From: CAYSPU01 sp964432995
GTDB taxonomy: Bacteria; Verrucomicrobiota; Verrucomicrobiia; Limisphaerales; JAHDYP01
Direction: 5' to 3'
DNA length: 25,445 bases
Assembly (NCBI GenBank): GCA_964432995.1
Contig: CAYSPU010000059.1
Coordinates: forward strand, 1 to 25,445
Made by a program: the position numbers and the translations under genes. Of this stretch, positions 6,786-14,824 are shown in pieces. The notes beneath the pieces are model-generated. The model was given only the letters and a program-made list of their open reading frames with translations, made no database searches and was not told the origin of the DNA. Numbering within the stretch: the first letter of the stretch is position 1; the number at the start of each line of letters is the position of its first letter.

Positions 6786-8332
6786 CCCCGACGCCCACCG
6801 GCCACGACTACCAGCGGAAGATCAAAGGGCGCGAGGAACTCCGCGCCGTTCTGGGCCCCCGCCCCCGTGAACGGCGGGTGATCATGTGCCACGGAACCTT
6901 CGACCTCGTCCACCCAGGCCACATCCGCCACCTGATGTATGCCAAGAGCAAGGCTGACATCCTGGTGGTTAGCCTGACCTCCGATGCGCACATCAACAAA
7001 GCCAACTTCCGTCCTTTTGTCCCTCAGGCCCTCCGGGCAATGAACCTCGCGGCCCTCGAGGTGGTGGACTACGTGGTCGTCGATGAGAGCCCCACGCCGA
7101 TCGAGAATATCCGCTTCCTGCAGCCGGACTTCTTCGCCAAGGGCTACGAATACTCGGCTGGCGGCATTCACCCCAAGACGCGGGAGGAAATCGCTGCGCT
7201 CGAGACCTATGGGGGGCAGATGCTGTTCACTCCCGGTGACCTCGTGCTGTCCTCCTCTGCCATTATTGAGACAACCCCGCCCAACTTGGCGGTGGACAAA
7301 CTCCTGGCCTTGCTGCAGTCGGAGGGTCTGGCCTTTGCGGACCTCAAGAAAGCCCTGACGCAGATGCAGGGGGCCCGAGTCCATGTCATCGGCGATACGA
7401 TTGTCGATTCGTACACCTACTGCAGCCTGATTGGGGGCACGGCGAAGACTCCCACTTTCAGCGTCAAGTATGAACGGCAGGTGGATTTCAGCGGCGGCGC
7501 GGCGATCGTCGCCAAACATCTGCGCATCGCCGGTGCCGAGGTGCTCTTCTCCACGGTGCTCGGCAGCGACAGCCTTGGAGCGTTTGTCCAGAAGGACCTG
7601 GCAGACACCGGAGTTCGGTGCTTCCCGGTGACGGATCCGACTCGCCCGACAACGCACAAGAACGCGTTCATCACAAACGGGTACCGGATGCTCAAGGTGG
7701 ACCGACTGGACAACCGGCCGGTGCCAGACCGTCTGCTGGCGCAACTCGAGCAATCCCTCGCGGCGCATCCCGTGGACGCCGTCGTGTGCAGCGATTTCCG
7801 CCACGGCATCTTCAACAAAGTCACCATTCCCCAGATCGCAAGCGCCATCCCCACCGGTGCTCTTCGGGTGGCCGACAGCCAGGTCGCTAACCGCTGGGGT
7901 AACATCCTTGAGTTCCAAGGTTTCGATCTTCTCACGCCCAATGAACGCGAAGCCCGGTTCGCCCTCGGCGACCAAGACTCCACTGTGCGCCCGCTCGCCA
8001 TGGACCTCTACATCAAGTCCGGCTGCAAGACTCTGATCCTCAAACTGGGCGAACGGGGAATCCTGACCTATCGCGCTCCCAATCCTGAAGTGCGCTCGTT
8101 CTTCACTGTGGACAGCTTCGCCGACAAGGTGGTGGACGCCGTCGGCGCCGGGGATGCTCTCCTCGCATACGCCACCTTGTCCATGATCACAAACCGGTCC
8201 AACGTGATTGCGTCGATCCTCGGTTCCCTAGCAGCCGCTGTGGCTTGCGAGCGTGATGGAAACGCCCCGGTGGCACCGGCCGATGTCCTCAAGAAGCTGG
8301 AGACGGTCGAGAAACGCGCACACTTCGAATGA
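6782..8332 (+). CDS. Nucleotidyltransferase-PfkB kinase fusion (HldE-like, reversed order)
   Basis: A 516-residue two-domain protein. Residues ~30-165 are a cytidylyltransferase-like domain with TFDLVHPGHIRH (HxGH at 44-47) and a late SSSAII motif. Residues ~197-505 are a PfkB sugar kinase, with GGAAIVAKHL (238-247), TPNERE (385-390) and the catalytic DAVGAGDA (452-459; D458 the likely base). These are the two activities of HldE/RfaE, which phosphorylates heptose-7-phosphate at C1 and later transfers a nucleotide to heptose-1-phosphate. In classic HldE the kinase is N-terminal; here the order is reversed. With the GmhA- and GmhB-like genes this completes a four-activity NDP-heptose route. The nucleotide (ADP, CDP or GDP) cannot be told by eye. 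ATGA overlaps join it to both neighbours. Confidence 0.87.
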   Translation: MTPTPTGHDYQRKIKGREELRAVLGPRPRERRVIMCHGTFDLVHPGHIRHLMYAKSKADILVVSLTSDAHINKANFRPFVPQALRAMNLAALEVVDYVVVDESPTPIENIRFLQPDFFAKGYEYSAGGIHPKTREEIAALETYGGQMLFTPGDLVLSSSAIIETTPPNLAVDKLLALLQSEGLAFADLKKALTQMQGARVHVIGDTIVDSYTYCSLIGGTAKTPTFSVKYERQVDFSGGAAIVAKHLRIAGAEVLFSTVLGSDSLGAFVQKDLADTGVRCFPVTDPTRPTTHKNAFITNGYRMLKVDRLDNRPVPDRLLAQLEQSLAAHPVDAVVCSDFRHGIFNKVTIPQIASAIPTGALRVADSQVANRWGNILEFQGFDLLTPNEREARFALGDQDSTVRPLAMDLYIKSGCKTLILKLGERGILTYRAPNPEVRSFFTVDSFADKVVDAVGAGDALLAYATLSMITNRSNVIASILGSLAAAVACERDGNAPVAPADVLKKLETVEKRAHFE

Positions 8333-9246
8333 GGGTCCTCATCATCGGGCTAGGGGTGCAGGGGCGCAAGCGCCGGCAGGTCGCCGGCGCCGCAGTCGTC
8401 GGCACGGTGGATCCCGTCGCCCCGGGGGCGGACTTCCGGCACCTGCAGGATGTGCCACTGCCGGATTACGATGCGGCGTGCGTCTGCGTCCCGGACCGCG
8501 AGAAACTGCCGCTGCTCCGCTATTTGCTGAGCCACCGGAAGCATCTACTCGTGGAGAAACCTCTCCCCGGCTCGGACGCAGAACTCCAGGAGTTGCAGCG
8601 GCTGTCGCGTGAGAATCGAACGGTCTGCTACACGGCCTACAACCATCGCTTCGAACCTCACATCGCCCGCCTCAAGGAGACTCTGGATACCGGCGCACTT
8701 GGCCCCCTGTACCTCGCCCGCCTCTTCTACGGCAATGGGACCGCACGCGATGTGCGGAACTCCCCGTGGCGCGACCAGGGGGCTGGGGTCATCCCGGACC
8801 TGGGGTCCCACCTGCTGGACACCGTGCTGTTTCTGCTCGGCCGACCGTCCGGCAACGCGGTTCTCTGGAATGTGAACCGCTTTGAGAACCAAGCGCCCGA
8901 TCACGTGCTGTTCGGCTTTCGTGGGCGCCCGACGATCGAGCTGGAAGCGACTCTCCTCTCTTGGCGAAACACCTTTACCCTGGACCTCTACGGCGAGCAG
9001 GGAAGCGCCCACATCCACTGCCTCTGCAAATGGGGTCCCAGCACCCTCACTCTCCGCCAACGCGTTCTGCCCAGTGGCCGCCCGAAAGAGGAAGTCCAGA
9101 CCATCGAATGTTCGGACCCGACTTGGCAAATCGAGTATGGGCACTTCCTGAGCTTGTGCCAGACCGGGGGCGATAACCTCGACAGTGATTTTTGGATCTC
9201 CTCCCAGGTCCGGCACCTCGACCAGCAGCTCGGAGGTGTCCCATGA
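8329..9246 (+). CDS. Gfo/Idh/MocA family oxidoreductase
   Basis: A 305-residue NAD(P)-dependent sugar oxidoreductase. The Rossmann motif is GLGVQG (7-12); the hallmark EKP is at 76-78, where the Lys helps in catalysis. NHRF (105-108) and D157-x-G-x-H161-xx-D164 fit the active-site pattern of this family. In nucleotide-sugar clusters such enzymes oxidise or reduce a ring hydroxyl or keto group, for example at C3. At 305 residues it is a little short for the family (~330-380). ATGA overlaps occur at both ends, so it is probably translated together with the kinase fusion and the dehydrogenase-like gene. Confidence 0.87.
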   Translation: MRVLIIGLGVQGRKRRQVAGAAVVGTVDPVAPGADFRHLQDVPLPDYDAACVCVPDREKLPLLRYLLSHRKHLLVEKPLPGSDAELQELQRLSRENRTVCYTAYNHRFEPHIARLKETLDTGALGPLYLARLFYGNGTARDVRNSPWRDQGAGVIPDLGSHLLDTVLFLLGRPSGNAVLWNVNRFENQAPDHVLFGFRGRPTIELEATLLSWRNTFTLDLYGEQGSAHIHCLCKWGPSTLTLRQRVLPSGRPKEEVQTIECSDPTWQIEYGHFLSLCQTGGDNLDSDFWISSQVRHLDQQLGGVP

Positions 9247-10544
9247 TTGGCTTTGCCGGACTTTCGCATCTCGGCGTCGTCTCCAGCGTTGCCACGGCTG
9301 CACGAGGGCTCGACGTCTTGGCATACGACCCACGCGCCACGCTCTGTGAGGACCTGGGCCAGGGGCGGTTTCCCATTCTTGAACCTGGGCTTGCGGAAGC
9401 CTTCGCCGCACACCGGGGCCGCCTGCGGTTCACCCCGACCGCCGGCGAGTTGAACCGCTGCGCGGTGGTCTTCATCTCGCTCGACGTGCCCACTGATGCC
9501 CAGAACCGCAGTGACCTTGGCCCACTCGACCGACTGACCCAAGACGTCCTGGGATGCCTTCGCCCGGGGGCGGTGATGGTCATCCTGTGCCAGGTGCCTC
9601 CCGGATTCACGCGGGCTCTGGGGCGCCGGCTGGCTCCACAACTCGAGGCGGCCAGGGTCAGTCTGTTCTACCAAGTGGAGACGCTCGTCTTCGGCAACGC
9701 CATCGAGCGCGCCCTGCACCCGGAGCGCTACATCGTTGGCTGCGCGTCACCGGGCAACCCGCTCCCGCCAGCCTACCTCGAATGGCTGTCTGCATTCGGT
9801 TGTCCAGTCCTGCCCATACGCTACGAGAGCGCTGAACTGGCCAAAATCGCCATCAACCTCTTCCTGGTTTCCTCGGTAACGACCACCAACACGATCGCGG
9901 ATCTTTCGGAGAGGATCGGAGCCGAGTGGTCGGAGATCGCCCCGGCGCTTCGCTTGGACCGGCGCATCGGCCCCCACGCTTACCTCACCCCTGGCCTGGG
10001 GTTGGCGGGCGGCAACCTCGAGCGAGATCTCGTTACCTTCCGTCGGATGGCAGACGAAAGTGGCTCCGACGCGGGCGTGGTCGCCGCGTGGATGGCAAAC
10101 AGCACCTACCGCCGCGACTGGGCTCTACGATGCCTGCATACTGAAGTTCTTGCCAGGGAACCGCAGTCGAAACTTGCTGTCTGGGGTTTGGCCTACAAAG
10201 CCTACACCCACTCCACGAAAAACTCCCCCGCCCTTGGCCTGATCGAGGCACTGCCGCAGCTCTCAAAGAAGGCTTACGACCCTCAGGTACGCTTGTCTGA
10301 GCCACCCACCCGTCTGACACAGGTTGACTCCGCCCTCGAGGCCTGCGACGGCGCGCATGCCCTGGCCATTCTGACCCCCTGGCCGGAATTCAAGGGAGTG
10401 AGTCTACCCGAAGTGCGCCGCCGCATGTTGGGCGACGCTGTAATCGACCCCTACGGGGTTCGCGATCGAACCGAGTGCGCGGCGACTGGCCTCCGCCACT
10501 TCCAACTCGGATCGCCACCCGCCTGCTCCTCCAACAGACCATGA
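9243..10544 (+). CDS. UDP-glucose/GDP-mannose dehydrogenase-like protein lacking catalytic Cys
   Basis: A 433-residue member of the NDP-sugar dehydrogenase family, of normal length. The family normally oxidises the sugar C6 alcohol to a carboxylate through a Cys thioester. The N-terminal nucleotide-binding segment reads IGFAGLSHLG, the middle domain has ESAELAKIAINLF with its conserved Lys and Asn, and the C-terminal domain has AVWGLAYKAYTHSTKNSPAL. The usual catalytic GGSCFPKD motif reads GGNLERD (residues 256-262): the Cys is absent and the Lys is replaced. It therefore cannot use the standard thioester mechanism. It may do one two-electron oxidation, act on a different substrate or be non-catalytic. 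The ATG at 9243 overlaps the previous stop (ATGA); the in-frame start at 9192 lies deep inside the upstream gene. Confidence 0.85.
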   Translation: MIGFAGLSHLGVVSSVATAARGLDVLAYDPRATLCEDLGQGRFPILEPGLAEAFAAHRGRLRFTPTAGELNRCAVVFISLDVPTDAQNRSDLGPLDRLTQDVLGCLRPGAVMVILCQVPPGFTRALGRRLAPQLEAARVSLFYQVETLVFGNAIERALHPERYIVGCASPGNPLPPAYLEWLSAFGCPVLPIRYESAELAKIAINLFLVSSVTTTNTIADLSERIGAEWSEIAPALRLDRRIGPHAYLTPGLGLAGGNLERDLVTFRRMADESGSDAGVVAAWMANSTYRRDWALRCLHTEVLAREPQSKLAVWGLAYKAYTHSTKNSPALGLIEALPQLSKKAYDPQVRLSEPPTRLTQVDSALEACDGAHALAILTPWPEFKGVSLPEVRRRMLGDAVIDPYGVRDRTECAATGLRHFQLGSPPACSSNRP

Positions 10545-11428
10545 TCCAGCACGAAACCGTCTCCACTCGGCCCGGACGCGTCGTCATCCTCGGCGGCTCG
10601 GGATTCGTGGGCCAATGGCTTCAGGAAGGCCTCCGGTCCCTCGAGATCGCCTGCCTCTCTTTCTCTTCGTCGCAGCTCGACCTCACTGCGCCCGAGGCGG
10701 CCACCTTCCTGCAACAGCAGTTGTCTCCCACTGACGCCCTGGTGTTTTGCTCGGCGCTTACCCCCGACAAAGGCCGGGACAGTGCCACGCTCCTCAAGAA
10801 CCTGCGGATGGGGCACCACGTGGCGGCAGCGCTCGAGAAATCCCCCTGCCGACATGTGGTCTACATCAGTTCCGACGCCGTCTACGAGGAAAGCCCGAAC
10901 CCGGTTCACGACGACACCGCGCCCGCTCCGGCCAGTCTATACGCACTCATGCACCTGACCCGGGAGAAGATGCTGGAAGGTGCCCTCTTGAGGGCGGGGG
11001 TCCCGCTCCTCATCCTCCGCCCTTGCGCCATCTATGGCCCTGGCGACACCCACAACAGCTATGGACCCAACCGTTTCCTGCGCAGTGCACGCCAGGAAGG
11101 CCGCATCCTCCTTTTCGGCCAAGGCGAGGAGCGGCGCCACCATCTTCTTGTTCGGGACTTGGTGGCCGTCCTCGTTGAGTGTCTTCAGCGTCGTAGCCAT
11201 GGAACGGGTATCGTGGCGGGCTCCGAAGCGATTACTTTCGGTGTTCTGGCTCAGCAGATCGCTCGCCTCGTTGAACCCCCGGCGCGCATCGAGTCTTTGC
11301 CTCGCCAGGGTGGAGCCATTACCCACCGCCACTATGATCTCACCGCTTACCTCAAGGCATTCCCCGATCTCCCGCTGACGCCCGTGGATCAGGGACTCCG
11401 CCAAACCCTCGCCGGCCTGACGGGGTAG
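10541..11428 (+). CDS. NAD-dependent epimerase/dehydratase family protein with YxxxH
   Basis: A 295-residue extended SDR. GGSGFVG (18-24) is the dinucleotide-binding loop, YISSDAVY (108-115) carries the active-site Ser region, and LRPCAIYGPGD and the HHLLVRDL segment are typical of sugar epimerases/reductases. The active-site pair reads Y134-ALM-H138, so the usual catalytic Lys is His, followed by LTREKML. This may mark a subfamily rather than a dead enzyme, because the rest of the fold is intact. The ATG at 10541 overlaps the preceding stop (ATGA). The reaction is unknown; a 4-reductase or epimerase acting on the keto product of a neighbouring enzyme is a reasonable guess. Confidence 0.85.
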   Translation: MIQHETVSTRPGRVVILGGSGFVGQWLQEGLRSLEIACLSFSSSQLDLTAPEAATFLQQQLSPTDALVFCSALTPDKGRDSATLLKNLRMGHHVAAALEKSPCRHVVYISSDAVYEESPNPVHDDTAPAPASLYALMHLTREKMLEGALLRAGVPLLILRPCAIYGPGDTHNSYGPNRFLRSARQEGRILLFGQGEERRHHLLVRDLVAVLVECLQRRSHGTGIVAGSEAITFGVLAQQIARLVEPPARIESLPRQGGAITHRHYDLTAYLKAFPDLPLTPVDQGLRQTLAGLTG

Positions 11429-11435
11429 GCATCTC

Positions 11436-11447
11436 CCCGTCGACGGG
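11436..11447. repeat. 12-bp perfect palindrome between SDR and Nudix genes
   Basis: CCCGTC followed by GACGGG is a perfect palindrome in the 30-bp gap after the stop at 11428 and before the GTG at 11459. It may be a small hairpin or a protein-binding site; no T-run follows. Confidence 0.35.
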
Positions 11448-11458
11448 AATTCTCAGCA

Positions 11459-11911
11459 GTGGAAGCCAGGACCGCCACGAATCACTCCGGTCCGTCGCAC
11501 CAACGCACGGTCGCCGGCGTCGTGCTGATGCGCTCCGATCACTCCGCGCTGCTGCAGTTGCGCGATGACAAGCCCGGACTGAACGCCGCCGGCCAATGGG
11601 TCTTCCCCGGCGGCCATTCGGATCCGGGCGAACCACTGGATCAGGCCGCCCGCCGCGAATTTGAAGAAGAGACGGGATACCGCTGCGCGGAGCTTCGGTG
11701 GATCACCACGTTCGAACACCCGAGCGACGACGGTCGGTTCACCTATCAGCTCACCATGTTCCTCTGCCGCTACGATGGCGTCCAAGCTGTCGACTGCTAC
11801 GAGGGGCAGCGCGTGGAGTTTCTGCCTCGCCAAACGGTGGCAGCGTTGCCCACTCCGCCCTATGTTCCTTGGGTATGGGACCTGGCGATTGCCCTCGCGA
11901 AGGGAACGTGA
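11459..11911 (+). CDS. Nudix hydrolase
   Basis: A 150-residue protein with a complete Nudix box at 52-74: G52-x5-E58-x7-R66-E67-F68-x-E70-E71-x-G73-Y74, preceded by GQWVFPGG. Nudix enzymes cleave a nucleoside diphosphate linked to another group using Mg2+. GDP-mannose, ADP-sugar and CDP-alcohol are among known substrates, so in this cluster it may hydrolyse or proof-read an NDP-sugar, releasing the sugar-1-phosphate. The start is a GTG at 11459; the next in-frame ATG (11528) would cut into the first strand. It follows the SDR gene by 30 bases. The C-terminus (YVPWVWDLAIALAKG) looks complete. Confidence 0.88.
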   Translation: MEARTATNHSGPSHQRTVAGVVLMRSDHSALLQLRDDKPGLNAAGQWVFPGGHSDPGEPLDQAARREFEEETGYRCAELRWITTFEHPSDDGRFTYQLTMFLCRYDGVQAVDCYEGQRVEFLPRQTVAALPTPPYVPWVWDLAIALAKGT

Positions 11912-12009
11912 CCTGGAGCTTCCCTGCTTCGGGAGGCCAATGGCGAAAAGAAGGCTTTACGCTCTACGGAAAGGGAGATAGTTACAGCCGCACCGGCGCT
12001 CTCTGGTAG
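11908..12009 (+). CDS. Candidate 33-residue ORF or gene remnant
   Basis: A short frame starts with GTG at 11908, overlapping the Nudix stop as GTGA, the same coupling used across this operon, and ends at TAG 12007-12009. The peptide is rich in Trp and Gly, with GGQWRKEGFTLYGKGDSYS in its middle, and does not look like random GC-rich translation. I do not recognise it. It may be a small protein, the trimmed remnant of a longer gene, or chance. It fills most of the 134-bp gap before the next gene. Confidence 0.25.
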   Translation: MTWSFPASGGQWRKEGFTLYGKGDSYSRTGALW

Positions 12010-12045
12010 CCAGTTCAGGAAGACAACCAGGATGGAAGGAACAGC

Positions 12046-13038
12046 ATGAAAACCTATGTGATCCTCGGCGGTGGCGGCTCATTTGGTGTCCATACCGCGT
12101 AATACCTGCTGGCCCACGCGGATCCGAGAAAGGTCATCTGCGTCGGCCGGATCCCGGAAAAGCCGGAGCCCTTCTCTCTGAACGTCGGCAAGGGGGATGC
12201 CCGCTACTCCTACCACCAGATCCACGTCGTGCACGAGCAGGACCGCTTGTTCGAGTTGTTCGATGCCGAGAAGCCCGAAGTGATCATCAGCTACTGCGCC
12301 CAGGGAGAGGGTGCGGTCTCATGGAAGAAATCCTGGCGCTTCTTCGAGACCAACTGTGTTGCGTTGAGCAAGATGGTTGAAGATCTGATGGCACGGACCT
12401 ATCTTCAGCGCTTCATTCAGATCGGAACGTCGGAACTCTACGGCTCCGTCGACTTCGCAGCGCGAGAGGATACGCCCCTCCAACCGACCAGTCCGTACGC
12501 CGCATCGAAGGCGGCCTTTGACATGTACCTGCTCTCGGTGTCGAAGGCCCTCCGGTTCCCGATGAATATCATTCGGCCGTCGAATGCCTACTGCCCGGGG
12601 CAACTCCTCCACCGCGTGATCCCGCGGGCGGTGGTCTGCGGCCTGACCGACCAGAGGCTCCCCTTGCAGGGCGGCGGACGAGCACGCAAGTCCTATATCC
12701 ATGCTCGGGACTTGGCGCGCGCGATACACCTCGTTTCCGAGATGGCGCCACTCGGCAAGGTCTACAACGCCGGCCCCCCGCAGCCCATCTCCATCCGAGA
12801 CTTGGTCGCCAAGGTGGCTGAAGGGTTCCCCATGCCTTTCGAGCAGTTGTGCGAGGTCGTTGCCGACCGTCTGGGCCAGGACTCGCAGTACTGGCTCGAC
12901 AGCAGTGCCATCCTACGGGACGTGGGCTGGCAGCCCGAGATCTCGCTCGAAGAAGGGATCCGGGAAATGATCGAGTGGGGACGCCAGTACATCGAGATCC
13001 TCAAGCACTGGCCTACGGGCTACGTTCTCCGCGTCTGA
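12046..13038 (+). pseudogene. NAD-dependent epimerase/dehydratase interrupted by in-frame TAA
   Basis: From the ATG at 12046, preceded by AAGGAACAGC, the frame encodes MKTYVILGGGGSFGVHTA, a standard SDR first strand and GGGGSFG NAD-binding loop, then meets TAA at 12100-12102. The same frame then continues without another stop to 13038, so the full gene would encode about 330 residues. The downstream part has GTSELYG, the active-site YAASK (Y151/K155 in full-length numbering), RPSNAYCPGQ and KSYIHARDLARAIHLV, as in dTDP-glucose or GDP-mannose 4,6-dehydratases. A downstream in-frame GTG at 12229 gives 269 residues but no NAD loop and no ribosome-binding site. The cause is either a recent nonsense mutation or a sequence error; AAA or AAG to TAA-type changes are easy explanations. 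No other lesion is visible. It sits ten bases before the transketolase genes. Confidence 0.8.
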
Positions 13039-13048
13039 AAGGTCGCTC

Positions 13049-13864
13049 ATGCCCGAAACTCATTTCGACGCCGCCGCTGCGAAGGCCCGCTGCCGTAGGT
13101 TCCGCAAACGGATGCTCGAGGTCTCGCAGAAGGTCGGGGCGGTTCACCTCGCTCCATCGTTCTCCTGCCTGGAGTTGGTGGACACGGTTTACCACGCGCT
13201 GCTGCGGCGCACGGGCGACGCCGCCCGAGACGACACCTTCATTCTCTCGAAAGGGCACGGCTCCCTGGCTCAGTTCGTGGTGCTGGAGGAGCTCGGAGTG
13301 TTCCCGCGCGAGTGGCTGGACCACTTCTGCCAACCGGGATGGCCTTTGGCCACTCATCCAGATTATGGAACGCCGGGCATCGAGGCCTCCACGGGATCTC
13401 TGGGACACGGTCTGGGGCTGGCCGTCGGCATGGCTTATGCCGATCTCCGCGACGGCAGGCAAAGGGCTATTTTCGTTGTCATGAGCGACGGCGAATTGAT
13501 GGAAGGTGCGGTCTGGGAGGCGCTGATGGTCGCTCCCTCCTTTGGCATCAAACGGATCATTGCCCTTGTCGATCTCAACGATTTCCAGTCGTTGGGCCAA
13601 ACCAGCAAGATTCTGCCGAACTTCTACCCCATGCTCGACAAGATCCGCGCCTTCGGCTGGGGCGCGAGCGAAGTAGATGGCCACGATGGTCGCGCCATTG
13701 AGGCCGCCGTACGCCAGCGGGATACGACGAAGCCTCTGGTGGTGCTGGGCCGCACGACAAAGGGGAAGGGCGTTTCGTATATGGAGAACGTGCCCATCTG
13801 GCACTATCGGTCGCCCAATCCAGAGGAGTATCAGTGCGCTCTCCGGGAGATCGACAACTCATGA
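13049..13864 (+). CDS. Transketolase, N-terminal (thiamine-diphosphate-binding) subunit
   Basis: A 271-residue N-terminal half of transketolase, which moves a two-carbon glycolaldehyde unit between sugar phosphates using thiamine diphosphate. It has H33 in the AVHLAPS loop, LSKGHGSLAQ (67-74), GSLGHGLGLAVGMA and the diphosphate/Mg motif SDGELMEGAVWEA (146-158) with N177 downstream; the first Gly of the usual GDG is Ser. The C-terminal catalytic half is the next gene, joined by ATGA, so together they form a split transketolase. Such pairs occur in surface-sugar clusters as well as central metabolism. Here it could make sedoheptulose-7-phosphate from xylulose-5-phosphate and ribose-5-phosphate, or add a two-carbon branch to a sugar. 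An AAGG ribosome-binding site precedes the start. Confidence 0.9.
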   Translation: MPETHFDAAAAKARCRRFRKRMLEVSQKVGAVHLAPSFSCLELVDTVYHALLRRTGDAARDDTFILSKGHGSLAQFVVLEELGVFPREWLDHFCQPGWPLATHPDYGTPGIEASTGSLGHGLGLAVGMAYADLRDGRQRAIFVVMSDGELMEGAVWEALMVAPSFGIKRIIALVDLNDFQSLGQTSKILPNFYPMLDKIRAFGWGASEVDGHDGRAIEAAVRQRDTTKPLVVLGRTTKGKGVSYMENVPIWHYRSPNPEEYQCALREIDNS

Positions 13865-14787
13865 GGAACGCCTTTGCCAACGCCTTCTACGATCTGGCCC
13901 GGCACGATCCGCGGATCTACCTTGTTGTCGCTGATATCACTGCAGCCGCCGGAGTCGCGTCGTTCCAGAAGGAGTCCCCGGAGCGCTTCCTCAATGTAGG
14001 CGTAGCCGAACAGATCATGATCGGCATGTGCGCCGGTCTTGCCCTGCGGGGGAAGATCCCCTTCGCATACACGATCGCGACGTTCACCATCTACCGGCCC
14101 TTCGAGCAGGTGCGTCTGGACTGCGCCTACCAGAACCTGCCAGTGAAGCTCGTCGGGGTAGGTGCCGGCGTCAATTACTCGGCTCTTGGCAGCACGCACC
14201 ACGCCCAAGAGGACGTCGCCATCATGAGCGCCGTTCCCAACATGACGGTGCTCGCTCCTTGCGATCCCGCGGAGGCAGCCCTGGCGACCCGCGAATGCGT
14301 TCGGATACCCGGGCCGGTGTACCTGCGTCTGGGGAAAGCCGGGGAGCCAGAGCTTACTGCCCAGGCTGACCCATACGAGGCTGGTCGAATCCGGTTCCTT
14401 CGCCATGGCCGAGACATCTGCTTCCTCTCCTACGGCCCCGTGACCAAGATGGCGATGGAGTTGGCGACCCGCCTCGAACGGGAGGCTGGCCGGTCATGCG
14501 CCGTCGCCTCCGTTCACACTCTGAAGCCTCTCGACCGCGAGGGCATCGCCGCGGTGTTGGCCCGGTTCCCGGTCATTGCCGTTATCGAGGAACACGCACC
14601 CCACGGGGGGCTGAGTTCGTGGGTCAAGGAACTGGCCTGGGACACGCAGGCGCGCTGCCAACTACGCACCTTTGCGCTCGAAGACAAGTTTCATCATGTC
14701 TATGGCACCCACGCCGAACTCCTGCGCGCTCACGGGCTGGATCCGGAGCGGATCTTCCAGGAACTCTGCGCGCCGACCCGATCCTGA
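13861..14787 (+). CDS. Transketolase, C-terminal subunit
   Basis: A 308-residue protein carrying the pyrimidine-binding and C-terminal domains of transketolase/1-deoxyxylulose-5-phosphate-synthase-like enzymes. VGVAEQ (46-51) supplies the glutamate (E50) that activates thiamine, followed by GMCAGLALRGKIPFAYT and the GSTHHAQEDVAIM segment typical of split transketolases. The C-terminal domain (~180-300) includes VHTLKPLD and VIEEHAPHGG. The start at 13861 overlaps the stop of the N-terminal subunit (ATGA), consistent with equal production; an upstream in-frame start at 13834 would lie inside that gene. Forms the active enzyme with its neighbour. Confidence 0.9.
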   Translation: MRNAFANAFYDLARHDPRIYLVVADITAAAGVASFQKESPERFLNVGVAEQIMIGMCAGLALRGKIPFAYTIATFTIYRPFEQVRLDCAYQNLPVKLVGVGAGVNYSALGSTHHAQEDVAIMSAVPNMTVLAPCDPAEAALATRECVRIPGPVYLRLGKAGEPELTAQADPYEAGRIRFLRHGRDICFLSYGPVTKMAMELATRLEREAGRSCAVASVHTLKPLDREGIAAVLARFPVIAVIEEHAPHGGLSSWVKELAWDTQARCQLRTFALEDKFHHVYGTHAELLRAHGLDPERIFQELCAPTRS

Positions 14788-14824
14788 GCCGCCCAACCTT
14801 CAATCCCAGATTGCTTCTCTTCTG

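Noticed and set aside
10541..11428. Calling the YxxxH SDR a pseudogene
   Set aside because: The frame is intact, coupled to its neighbour, and all other motifs are preserved; a single active-site substitution does not show decay.
12229..13038. Treating the downstream GTG as the real start of the interrupted SDR
   Set aside because: It removes the GGGGSFG NAD-binding loop that is present in frame upstream, and no ribosome-binding site precedes it.
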